Positions 55,017-62,569 of a stretch of DNA of 64,000 nt are shown here, piece by piece. A program made the position numbers and the translations under genes. The stretch lies in NCBI RefSeq assembly GCF_009909235.1, contig NZ_JAAAPO010000003.1:62001-126000 (forward strand), given 5' to 3'. Positions within the stretch are counted from its first letter, which is position 1; each line of letters opens with the position of its first letter. This DNA is from Novosphingobium ovatum (GTDB taxonomy: Bacteria > Pseudomonadota > Alphaproteobacteria > Sphingomonadales > Sphingomonadaceae). The notes beneath the pieces were generated by a model that saw only the letters and a program-made list of their open reading frames with translations, did not search any database and was not told the origin of the DNA.

Positions 55017-56765
55017 CTACCCGGCGCACAGGGTGTCAAACCCGGTGATGCGGTCCGCCCCGGCCAGTGCCTGATGCGCGGCCAGCGTGGCGCGCGGGGC
55101 GATATCGCTCAGGGCAAAACGCCCCGCCGCCGCCAGACGCCGCGCGATGGGATCGGCGTCGGCCGCCTGTCCCGCCGCCATCAGGCGCGCCGCGATCCAG
55201 CCAGACGCCACAATGCCCGCCAGATTGAGGAAGGCGGTCGCCCCGCTTTCGATGTCGCGCTGATCCTGATCGGCGGCGGCCAATTGGCGGGCGGTGGTTT
55301 CAAACGTGTCCAGCGCCTGAGCCAGCGCATCGGCCTGCGCCCATGCGCCCGCCACGCCCAGCGCTTCGGCGTCGGCGCGGGCATGGCGCAGGAATACCTC
55401 CAGCCCGGCTGCGCCCGGCGCGCGCAACCGGCGCAGCGTCAGGTCCTGTGCCTGCATGCCGGTGGTGCCTTCGAACACGGTCAGCACGCGCGCATCGCGC
55501 AACCCCTGCTCCACCGGCCATTCGCGGGTGTAACCGGCTCCGCCCAACACCTGAATCGCGTCCGATGCCACGCCAAAGCCGACCTCGCCGCCCAGCGTCT
55601 TGATGATCGGCAACAGCCAGCCCGCCAGCGCGTCACAGCGCGCCTTTTCGTCCGCGTCCGTGGTGGTGCGGGCGATGTCGGCGGCGTTGGCCGTGGCAAA
55701 CACCATGCCGCGCAGCGTTTCCACCCGCGCCGCCATGGACAGCACCTGCAATTGCACATCGGCGTGGTCATTGATTGCCACAGGCTGCGGGCCATTGCCG
55801 CCCTGACGGCGATCGGCGGCATAGGCGTGGGCGATGTCGGCGCATTTCGACCCGATCGCCAGCCCCATCACGCCGGTGGCCAGACGCATGTTGGTGATCA
55901 TCACAAACAGTTGCGGCAGGCCGCGCCCGACCTCGCCCAGCAGATAGCCGGTCGCGCCCTCGAACCCCATGACGCAGGTGGGCGAGGCGTGCAGGCCCAG
56001 CTTTTCCTCGATGCGGCGCACGACGATGGGTTGGCGTGTGCCGTCGATTTCGGAGGGGACCAGGAACAGGCTGATCGGGTCCTTGGGGCTGGGCGCCTGC
56101 CCTTCGGGCGCGGTTTTGGCCAGCAGGAAATGGGCGATGCGCGGCGTCACGTCCTGATCGCCAAAGCTGATCCAGCACTTTTCGCCGGTGATCGACCAGG
56201 TGCCATCAGCGTTGCGGGTCCCCCGCGTGCGCAGGCGGCGCACATCCGATCCCGCGTCGGGCTCGGAAATGCAGATGGTGGCGCCGGTCGTGCCCTCGAT
56301 CAGGCTGGGCAGCCATGCCGCCTTGGTCGCCTCGTCGCCAAAGGCGTGCAGCAGGCGGGTGCCGGCGCGGCTGGGGACGGGCATCATGCCAAAGGCCGGG
56401 CAGTGCCGGTCCATCATCTCCTGCACCGCATTGGCCAGCGCGGTCGGCAGGCCCATGCCGCCAATCTCGGGCGAGGCGTCCAGCATTAGCCAGCCCTGTT
56501 CGCGGAAGGCTTCCCATGCGGATTTGTGCTCCGCCACCGTCAGCACGCGGCCATCAACAAGACGGCAACCGGCAACATCGGCCGCCGCGTTCAGCGGGGC
56601 CAGATGTTCCGCCCCAAAGCGCCCGGCGGAATTCAACACTTCGGCCACCATGTCATCGGTGGCTTGGGCAAAGGTGTCGCTGGCGGCGCGTACCTGGTCC
56701 CAGCCGGGGCTGAGCGTCAAATGGCGGGCGATGACCGAATCGATGGCGACCGGGGTGACTTCCAT
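55017..56765 (-). CDS. Acyl-CoA dehydrogenase (DmdC/AcdA-like long form)
   Basis: A 582-aa flavoprotein with the extended layout of DmdC-type enzymes. Landmarks include ATICISEPDAGSDV and WSITGEKCWISFGDQD for flavin contacts, and VLTVFEGTTGMQAQDL, where the Glu is the catalytic base. IQVLGGAGYTREWPVEQ is the C-terminal signature. It introduces a double bond into an acyl-CoA; the chain is unknown. Divergent from a MarR regulator, with 214 bp between the starts. Confidence 0.9.
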   Translation of the reverse strand: MEVTPVAIDSVIARHLTLSPGWDQVRAASDTFAQATDDMVAEVLNSAGRFGAEHLAPLNAAADVAGCRLVDGRVLTVAEHKSAWEAFREQGWLMLDASPEIGGMGLPTALANAVQEMMDRHCPAFGMMPVPSRAGTRLLHAFGDEATKAAWLPSLIEGTTGATICISEPDAGSDVRRLRTRGTRNADGTWSITGEKCWISFGDQDVTPRIAHFLLAKTAPEGQAPSPKDPISLFLVPSEIDGTRQPIVVRRIEEKLGLHASPTCVMGFEGATGYLLGEVGRGLPQLFVMITNMRLATGVMGLAIGSKCADIAHAYAADRRQGGNGPQPVAINDHADVQLQVLSMAARVETLRGMVFATANAADIARTTTDADEKARCDALAGWLLPIIKTLGGEVGFGVASDAIQVLGGAGYTREWPVEQGLRDARVLTVFEGTTGMQAQDLTLRRLRAPGAAGLEVFLRHARADAEALGVAGAWAQADALAQALDTFETTARQLAAADQDQRDIESGATAFLNLAGIVASGWIAARLMAAGQAADADPIARRLAAAGRFALSDIAPRATLAAHQALAGADRITGFDTLCAG

Positions 56766-56979
56766 GGGCGCGCTCTCCCTTGATGGCGCAGGATGGTTTG
56801 CGGCTCGGCGCGTGGCTCGCGGGCCGGTGCATTGCTATGTGGCATAGCAGTAACCGCGACCCCGGCCAACCGTAAACACGCCTTGCCCCTGACACAAATG
56901 TGCAAATTTTGCGTCCCATCTTGCGAAAAGCGCCGATGCGCTCTTGCGCTTGGCGGCCTGACACCGCAGGGTTTTGGCC

Positions 56980-57417
56980 ATGAGTGATCCTTTGGCCAGT
57001 CTTCCCGGTTATGTCCTGCGGCGCGCGTCTTCGGCGGCGCTGGCGGGGCTGAACCGCCGCCTTGCGCCCTATGGCCTGCGCCATGCCGATGTCAGCCTGT
57101 TGCTGATCGTGCGCGACCGCCCCGGTATTACGCAAAGCGAGGCGGGGCGGATGCTGGATATCCAGCGCGCCAACATGGTGCCGATCGTCGCCCGGCTGGA
57201 GGCCAAGGGGCTGCTGGACCGTCGCCGCGCCGATGGGCGGTCACAGGGGCTGTACCTGTCCGAGGATGGCGAGGGGCAGGCAGCCGCCCTGCGCCGCGAC
57301 ATCGACGCCTATGAAACAGCCCTGATCGCCCGCCTGCCAGAAGCCTTGCGCGAACATGCCCTGCCGGTGCTGACGGCCCTGTGGCAGGCCGCCGACGCCG
57401 AGCCGGAGCAGGGCTGA
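56980..57417 (+). CDS. MarR family transcriptional regulator
   Basis: A 145-aa MarR protein: YVLRRASSAALAGLNRRLAPYGLRHADVSLLLIVRDRPGITQSEAGRMLDIQRANMVPIVARLEAKGLLDRRRADGRSQG with the wing at DGRSQG. It differs from the other MarR in the recognition helix. The start is ATG 56980; an in-frame TTG at 56974 is not needed. Divergent acyl-CoA dehydrogenase is its likely target. It converges with the M14 gene, 4 bp away. Confidence 0.88.
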   Translation: MSDPLASLPGYVLRRASSAALAGLNRRLAPYGLRHADVSLLLIVRDRPGITQSEAGRMLDIQRANMVPIVARLEAKGLLDRRRADGRSQGLYLSEDGEGQAAALRRDIDAYETALIARLPEALREHALPVLTALWQAADAEPEQG

Positions 57418-57421
57418 AAGC

Positions 57422-58558
57422 TCAGCCCCGCGCGCGCAGCCATTCGCACAGCGCCGCCATGCAGTCGCGACCCAGTTGCGCGGACCGTTCCGCGCTCCAC
57501 CCCTGATCGGGGCAGGGCAGGGGATCGTGGTCCTTGAACGGCATTTCCAGCGTCATCGCCACCGCGCCATAGCGTTGGGCGATCTGGTTGGTGGCCATGG
57601 TCAGGTTTGCCTTGCCCGGCCCCGCCACCGGATAGCCCAGCTCGGTCTGGAAATCGGGCGTGCGGCGGCGCAAGGTTTCGATGTAATCGGCATAGCCCTC
57701 GGCTTGCCCCGCGCGCAGGTCGGGGATGCCGTCGAAGCCGGCCATGAACACGGCGGCAATCGCCTCGTCGCCGTGGACGTCCATGCAGAAATCGACGCCG
57801 GTTTCATCCATGGCGTTGCGGATGGCCAGAACTTCGGGGCTGCGTTCTGGCGTGGGGTCATGCCATTCGCGGTTCAGGTTTACCCCCGCCGCATTGGTGC
57901 GCAGATGGCCGCGCGCCGATCCATCGGGATTGGCGTTGGGGACGATGTGGAACCGGCAATGTTGGCGCAAATGGCGCCCATGCGGGTTGGCCGGATCGGT
58001 CAGCGCGTCGATGGCGCCCTCCATCCACCATTGCGCCATGGTCTCGCCCGGATGCTGGCGGGCCTGCAGCCACACCTGATAGGTGCCATCGCCCAGCGTC
58101 AGGCAATCGATCGGCTGCCCATCCAGTGTTGTGCCCAAACAGCGATAGGTGACGCCCGGCAGGGCGGCGGTCTGGCCGATCAGATCGTGGTGCCGCTCCA
58201 TGGAATAGGGCGCGAAATAGGCCACCCAGGCAAAGTCACCATCGGGCGTGTGGGTGATGGTCAGCGTGCCGTTGTCCTCACCGGCATCCCATGTGGTGTC
58301 GGCCCGCCCCCAGTAATCACGGTCATGCGAGACAGCGGCGCGGTAGTTGGTCCATCCCCCCGGATAGGCAGATCCATTCAGCCCGGTGATCTTGAGCGTG
58401 AGCGTCCGCCCACCCGCGCCCGACACGCGAAAATGGAACCATTGGTAGAACGCGCTGTCGTGATCGGGGCGGATCGCCAGACGGGCGCTGGCCCCATCGA
58501 CCGACAGGACGGTGATATTGCCCGCATCAAAGGCGGAATGGATCTGGATGTCTTGCAT
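57422..58558 (-). CDS. M14 family zinc carboxypeptidase (CCP-like)
   Basis: A 378-aa cytosolic-carboxypeptidase-like enzyme. An N-terminal beta domain (about 1-130) precedes the M14 catalytic domain. Zinc ligands are the His and Glu in [13 protein letters not shown] (HxxE) and the His in MDVHGDE; the catalytic Glu is in [10 protein letters not shown]. The CCP group removes C-terminal or side-chain glutamate in eukaryotes; the bacterial substrates are mostly unknown. No signal peptide is visible. It lies 21 bp after a lipoprotein gene on the same strand. Confidence 0.9.
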   Translation of the reverse strand: MQDIQIHSAFDAGNITVLSVDGASARLAIRPDHDSAFYQWFHFRVSGAGGRTLTLKITGLNGSAYPGGWTNYRAAVSHDRDYWGRADTTWDAGEDNGTLTITHTPDGDFAWVAYFAPYSMERHHDLIGQTAALPGVTYRCLGTTLDGQPIDCLTLGDGTYQVWLQARQHPGETMAQWWMEGAIDALTDPANPHGRHLRQHCRFHIVPNANPDGSARGHLRTNAAGVNLNREWHDPTPERSPEVLAIRNAMDETGVDFCMDVHGDEAIAAVFMAGFDGIPDLRAGQAEGYADYIETLRRRTPDFQTELGYPVAGPGKANLTMATNQIAQRYGAVAMTLEMPFKDHDPLPCPDQGWSAERSAQLGRDCMAALCEWLRARG

Positions 58559-58579
58559 GTCGAGCCTATGAAAAATGGA

Positions 58580-59248
58580 TCAGGGAACGCGGACGGTCTG
58601 GCCCGATATGCCGGGAAAGCCGCCAAACAGCGCACCCGCCAGTCGCGGGGCGGCCATCGCGGTCTGCGCCATGGGGGCCGAGGCGGCCAGCGTCAGACTG
58701 GCGCGGCCCTCCCACAGCACGCGGCCCGATGCGGCATCGCGGATCACCACCGCCAGATCGGTGGCCACCTGCGCGCCTGATGGCGGCCCGCCCAGCCGGA
58801 TCGCCACGCCCATGCCCGTGCTGGACCCATACGACCCGACCGAGGCATTGCCCCCCACCGTCACGCGTGGATTGGTGCGATTGTCGCCGATGGTTTGGCG
58901 GATCACCCGCACCTGCGCGATCTGGCCCGATGAGGGGCGTGGCGCGTCCAGCGCCGGATCGCCCAATTGCGCGTCATAGCCCAGCCGCGCCAGTTCGCGC
59001 CGGACGGCATCGTGCCAACTGGCGCGCTCGGCATCGCTCAGCGGGGCCGGGGCCGGCAGGCTGGTGCCTGCGGGCGCTGCCACAACGGTGATTGCGCCAC
59101 GGCCCAGCACGCCCGCTTCGGCCGCGTGAAAGCGCGATACCTCGACCGGCGGGGTGGGGACCATGCAGCCGCCCAGCGCCAGCAATCCCATCACCATGCC
59201 AGCCCAAACGGCCCGGCGGCCAACTTGCGATTCCCGTGTCAGTTTCAT
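58580..59248 (-). CDS. DUF4136-like lipoprotein
   Basis: A 222-aa lipoprotein with a lipobox LALGGC after a short hydrophobic helix. The mature part shows a typical pattern of SDAERASWHDAVRRELARLGY and TDLAVVIRDAASGRVLWEGRAS, as in DUF4136 proteins, found in the outer membrane with no assigned reaction. ATG 59248 chosen; the longer reading to 59293 has no use for a signal peptide. Next to the M14 gene. Confidence 0.78.
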   Translation of the reverse strand: MKLTRESQVGRRAVWAGMVMGLLALGGCMVPTPPVEVSRFHAAEAGVLGRGAITVVAAPAGTSLPAPAPLSDAERASWHDAVRRELARLGYDAQLGDPALDAPRPSSGQIAQVRVIRQTIGDNRTNPRVTVGGNASVGSYGSSTGMGVAIRLGGPPSGAQVATDLAVVIRDAASGRVLWEGRASLTLAASAPMAQTAMAAPRLAGALFGGFPGISGQTVRVP

Positions 59249-59373
59249 GCATGGTGGAGTGCGCCCGCAAGCCCGGCGATGCAAGTCCCCCATCGCCTGT
59301 GTCCTCTAGCGCGCAATGCTGCATCCGCGCAATTTTTCATAGAATCGCCAGAAAGCCGTGATATGTCCCGGCC

Positions 59374-60378
59374 ATGACCCAGAAATGCTCAGTGCTCGTC
59401 ACGGGTGGCGCCGGATATATTGGCAGCCACGCCGTTCTCGCCCTCAAGGACGCCGGTTGGCCGGTGGCGGTGATCGACAATCTGACCACCGGTTTCCGCT
59501 TTGCCGTGCCTGATGATGTGCCTTTTTACGAAGGCGATATCGAGGACGCCGAACTGGTCGCCCGCATCATCGCCGAGCAGGGCGTCAAGGCGATCATGCA
59601 TTTTGCCGGCAGCATCATCGTCCCTGAATCGGTCGAGAACCCGCTGAAATACTATCACAACAACACCGCCAAGAGCCGCGCCCTGATTGCGGCGGCGGTG
59701 CAGGGCGGCGTGGCGCATTTCCTGTTCAGCAGCACCGCCGCGACCTATGGCATCCCGCAAGTCAGCCCCGTGGCCGAGGACAGCCCGAAAAAGCCGATCA
59801 ACCCCTATGGCATGTCCAAGCTGATGACCGAGATCATGCTGGCCGATGTCGCGGCGGCCCATCCGATCAACTATTGCGCGTTGCGCTATTTCAACGTGGC
59901 GGGCGCTGATCCGCAGGCCCGCACCGGCCAGTCGACGGCCGGAGCGACCCATCTGATCAAGGTGGCGGTCGAGGCGGCATTGGGCAAGCGCGCCAATGTC
60001 AGCGTGTTTGGCACCGATTACGCCACGCCTGATGGCACCGGTGTGCGCGACTATATCCACGTTTCGGATCTGGCCTCGGCGCATGTGCTGGCGCTGGGCG
60101 CGTTGATCGCAACGCCCGACCGCTCGCTGACGATGAATGCGGGCTATGGCCGGGGCTTTTCCGTGCTGGAGGTGCTGGACGCCGTGGACCGCGTGACCGG
60201 CACCAAGGTCGAGCGCATCATGGGCCCGCGCCGCGCGGGCGATCCCGATTCGCTGATTTCGGACAATGCCCGTATCAAGGCCACCGTGCCGTGGGTGCCG
60301 CAATATGCCGATCTGGATGTCATCGTTGCCCATGCGCTGGCGTGGGAAGACAAATTGACGCAGATCCGCGCCGGTTAA
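59374..60378 (+). CDS. galE: UDP-glucose 4-epimerase
   Basis: A 334-aa extended SDR interconverting UDP-glucose and UDP-galactose. NAD-binding motif VLVTGGAGYIGSHAV, FSSTAATYG (catalytic Ser/Thr) and NPYGMSKLMTE with the catalytic Tyr and Lys, followed by LRYFNVAGADP. The 3' region GVRDYIHVSDLA is typical. Supplies galactosyl donors for surface polysaccharide. A CGGGGTG/CACCCCG hairpin (60401-60419) follows the stop. Confidence 0.95.
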   Translation: MTQKCSVLVTGGAGYIGSHAVLALKDAGWPVAVIDNLTTGFRFAVPDDVPFYEGDIEDAELVARIIAEQGVKAIMHFAGSIIVPESVENPLKYYHNNTAKSRALIAAAVQGGVAHFLFSSTAATYGIPQVSPVAEDSPKKPINPYGMSKLMTEIMLADVAAAHPINYCALRYFNVAGADPQARTGQSTAGATHLIKVAVEAALGKRANVSVFGTDYATPDGTGVRDYIHVSDLASAHVLALGALIATPDRSLTMNAGYGRGFSVLEVLDAVDRVTGTKVERIMGPRRAGDPDSLISDNARIKATVPWVPQYADLDVIVAHALAWEDKLTQIRAG

Positions 60379-60400
60379 GCCAATGGCGTGCCGGCAGGGG

Positions 60401-60419
60401 CGGGGTGATCGGCACCCCG
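60401..60419 (+). terminator. Hairpin after galE
   Basis: Stem CGGGGTG / CACCCCG with loop ATCGG, 22 bases after the galE stop, followed by TAAAGGG rather than a T-run. It is probably a weak or Rho-assisted terminator. Confidence 0.45.
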
Positions 60420-60426
60420 TAAAGGG

Positions 60427-60455
60427 TTGACTTCACCGCCCCCGCCACGTATCGG
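60427..60455 (+). promoter_or_regulatory. Candidate promoter of rpmJ
   Basis: TTGACT (60427-60432), 17-base spacer, TATCGG (60450-60455), 44 bases before the rpmJ ATG. Confidence 0.5.
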
Positions 60456-60499
60456 CGCGCTTCAATTTCAGCCCAGCGGTTTGGGCAAAGGGATTCGTC

Positions 60500-60625
60500 A
60501 TGAAGATTCGCAACAGCCTCAAGTCGCTGAAGGACCGTCACCGGGACAACCGCGTGATCCGTCGCCGCGGCCGCACCTATGTGATCAACAAGACCCAGAA
60601 GCGCTTCAAGGCTCGTCAGGGCTAA
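60500..60625 (+). CDS. rpmJ: 50S ribosomal protein L36 (cysteine-free type)
   Basis: A 41-aa ribosomal protein translated from ATG 60500 to TAA 60623-60625, starting [20 protein letters not shown] and ending QKRFKARQG. It is the zinc-free paralogue type (like YkgO): the C-x2-C-x12-C-x4-H zinc ligands of ordinary L36 are replaced (e.g. RDNRV, VINKTQ). Alphaproteobacteria usually have only this type. It is too short to be noticed by length-limited searches. AAAGGGATTCGTC ribosome site. Confidence 0.96.
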   Translation: MKIRNSLKSLKDRHRDNRVIRRRGRTYVINKTQKRFKARQG

Positions 60626-60673
60626 TGAAAGCGTGGGTGGGTCGTTTGCGGCCCGCCACGGTTTGCTGATTTC

Positions 60674-60722
60674 GCCAGCCCGCTGCTGCCCATAGGGGTG
60701 GTGGCGGGCTGGTGGCGTTTGG
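60674..60722 (+). terminator. Hairpin after rpmJ
   Basis: GCCAGCCCGC (60674-60683) pairs with GCGGGCTGG (60714-60722), with a shorter GCCCATAGGGG stem in the loop. It may end the rpmJ message; no T-run of length. Confidence 0.45.
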
Positions 60723-60772
60723 GAACTGTGTAACAGGCGATTCGGCCCTTGGCCGCAGGATGGACGGGTGTG

Positions 60773-61408
60773 ATGACGGTTTCGGGTATGGCGGGGGCGC
60801 AACCCGGCGTGGTGGTGTTCGATATCGGCCATGTGCTGGTCGATTGGGACCTGCGGCTGATCTATCGCGATGCCATTGCCGATCCGGCGCGGCGCGACTG
60901 GTTTGTCCAGAACATCGTCACCACCGCATGGCATTTCGAACATGACGCGGGCAAGCCGTTCGCCCAGATGGTGGCCGAGCGCAGCGCCCAATATCCCGAA
61001 CATGCCGACCTGATCCGCATGTACGCCGATCGCTGGCTGGACAGCGTGCCTGGCCCGATCCCCGGCACCTCTGCCCTGGTCGAGGCGTTGGCGGCGCGCG
61101 GGGTGCCGCTGTACGCCATCACCAATTTCGGCGATGAGGCGTTTGAACTGTTCCGCCCGACTTTCCCGGTGTTGAACCATTTCCGCGACATCGTCGTCTC
61201 GGGCGTGGAAAAGCTGGTGAAACCCCATGCCGCGATCTTTGATCTGGCTGCCGCGCGCTTTGGCCATGCGCCCGGTGACATGCTGTTCATCGACGACAAT
61301 GCCGCCAATATCGCCACGGCGCGGGCGCTGGGCTGGCACACGCACCACTTTGTCGGCGGGGCCGATGCGCTGGAGGCTGACCTGCGCGCGCGCGGGCTGC
61401 TGGGGTAA
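60773..61408 (+). CDS. HAD superfamily hydrolase
   Basis: A 211-aa HAD phosphatase-type enzyme. Motif I is VVFDIGHVLVDWD (nucleophile Asp), motif II Thr in YAITNFGDE, the Lys in EKLVKPHAAIF and motif IV LFIDDNAANI. The DxG form of motif I occurs in the YihX-like group. Probable substrates are sugar phosphates or small acids. GGACGGG precedes ATG 60773. The cyclophilin gene starts 44 bp later. Confidence 0.88.
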   Translation: MTVSGMAGAQPGVVVFDIGHVLVDWDLRLIYRDAIADPARRDWFVQNIVTTAWHFEHDAGKPFAQMVAERSAQYPEHADLIRMYADRWLDSVPGPIPGTSALVEALAARGVPLYAITNFGDEAFELFRPTFPVLNHFRDIVVSGVEKLVKPHAAIFDLAAARFGHAPGDMLFIDDNAANIATARALGWHTHHFVGGADALEADLRARGLLG

Positions 61409-61452
61409 AGCGCCTCTTGGCAGGGGCGTGTGGCGCGGTCCATGATCGGCCG

Positions 61453-62163
61453 ATGTTGATGCGATTCGCTGTGAGTGCCGCGCTGATGGGCGCGATGATG
61501 TCGATGCCCGCGATGGCGGCCCCCGCGCGCAAGGCGGCCCCTGTGGCTGCCAAGCCCGCGCCGGTGCCAGATGTGGCGCGCGTGGCCATCACCACCCCCA
61601 TGGGTGTCATCACGCTGGAACTGGATGGCAAGCATGCCCCGATCAGCGTTGGCAATTTCCTGCGCTATGTCGATGCGCGGCGGTTTGACGGGATGGTGTT
61701 TTTCCGTTCGATGCATCTGCCGTGGGGGGATCCGCCCAATGGGCTGATTCAGGGCGGCATCCGCGACGCGGCCAAACTGTTCCCGCCCATCGCCCACGAA
61801 CCCACCAGCCAGACCGGCATCCTGCACAAGGCGGGCACGATCAGTCTGGCGCGCCATCAGCCCGGTTCTGCCACGGCGGATTTCTTTATCCTGTTGTCCG
61901 AATTGTCCAGTCTTGACGCCGATCCCAAGGCGACCGATCCCGACGCGCAGGCCGGTTTTGCCGCCTTTGGCCATGTGGCCGAGGGCATGGATGTGGTGCG
62001 CAAGATCTGGGAGCAGGACCGTTCACCCACGGCGGGCGAAGGGGCGATGAAGGGCCAGATGCTGGCCACCCCGGTCAAGATGCTGACGGTGCGGCGCGTG
62101 CCCATGCCTGCGGCTGTTTCCGCGCCCGCCGCCACGCCTGTGGCGCCTGCGGCCGGGCAATAG
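61453..62163 (+). CDS. Exported cyclophilin-type peptidyl-prolyl isomerase
   Basis: A 236-aa PPIase with a signal peptide ending at AMAA (about residue 22), so periplasmic. The cyclophilin core runs from ITTPMGVITLELDGKHAPISVGNFLRYVD through FFRSMH, IQGGIR, ARHQPGSATADFFILL and GFAAFGHVAEGMDVV. The terminal 25 residues are Ala/Pro-rich. It helps outer-membrane and periplasmic proteins fold. ATGs at 61453 and 61459 are both possible. Confidence 0.9.
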   Translation: MLMRFAVSAALMGAMMSMPAMAAPARKAAPVAAKPAPVPDVARVAITTPMGVITLELDGKHAPISVGNFLRYVDARRFDGMVFFRSMHLPWGDPPNGLIQGGIRDAAKLFPPIAHEPTSQTGILHKAGTISLARHQPGSATADFFILLSELSSLDADPKATDPDAQAGFAAFGHVAEGMDVVRKIWEQDRSPTAGEGAMKGQMLATPVKMLTVRRVPMPAAVSAPAATPVAPAAGQ

Positions 62164-62195
62164 GCGCGGGGCACGGGCAGACGGCCCGCAGCCGT

Positions 62196-62408
62196 TTAGT
62201 CGGTGTTGTCGGTCTTTTGGCGTTTACGCGCTTCCCGGTCGTTTGAAAACAGTCGGGACCAGTCACGTACCCAGTTTTCGCGATCCAAGCGCTTTATAGC
62301 GGCACCACAGCGGTGACAACGGCCGAGATACCGTCCTTCCTTGCCCACCCAGACCTTGCGCCGGTTGGGCGAATGTTTGCTAAGCAGGCACATCAAAAAT
62401 CCGAACAT
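62196..62408 (-). CDS. Small basic protein with one CxxC pair, unknown function
   Basis: A 70-aa protein, MFGFLMCLLSKHSPNRRK at the start, GRCHRCGAAIKRL (CxxC, about residues 30-33), and a charged end. It may be a half zinc ribbon. An AGGAGAGGAG stretch precedes the ATG by about 10 bases. Converges with the cyclophilin gene. The region is of lower GC than the rest of the window. Unassigned; reasonable as a gene because of the ribosome site and motif. Confidence 0.6.
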   Translation of the reverse strand: MFGFLMCLLSKHSPNRRKVWVGKEGRYLGRCHRCGAAIKRLDRENWVRDWSRLFSNDREARKRQKTDNTD

Positions 62409-62569
62409 TCTGGCCCGCTCCTCTCCTCGCGGTATTATTAAGGTTTTAACGATTGTATCAGAAAATTCCTTCGATCAACCGCCCAAATCGGACCTTTGCA
62501 CATTATAGGTTTGGACCTGCGGCGGAATTTTATTAAAATGACATAGGTGTTGCCGTTTTGCATCGGCGG

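Noticed and set aside
60427..60669. 80-codon frame over the rpmJ region
   Set aside because: Out of frame with the 41-aa L36, which is the true gene.
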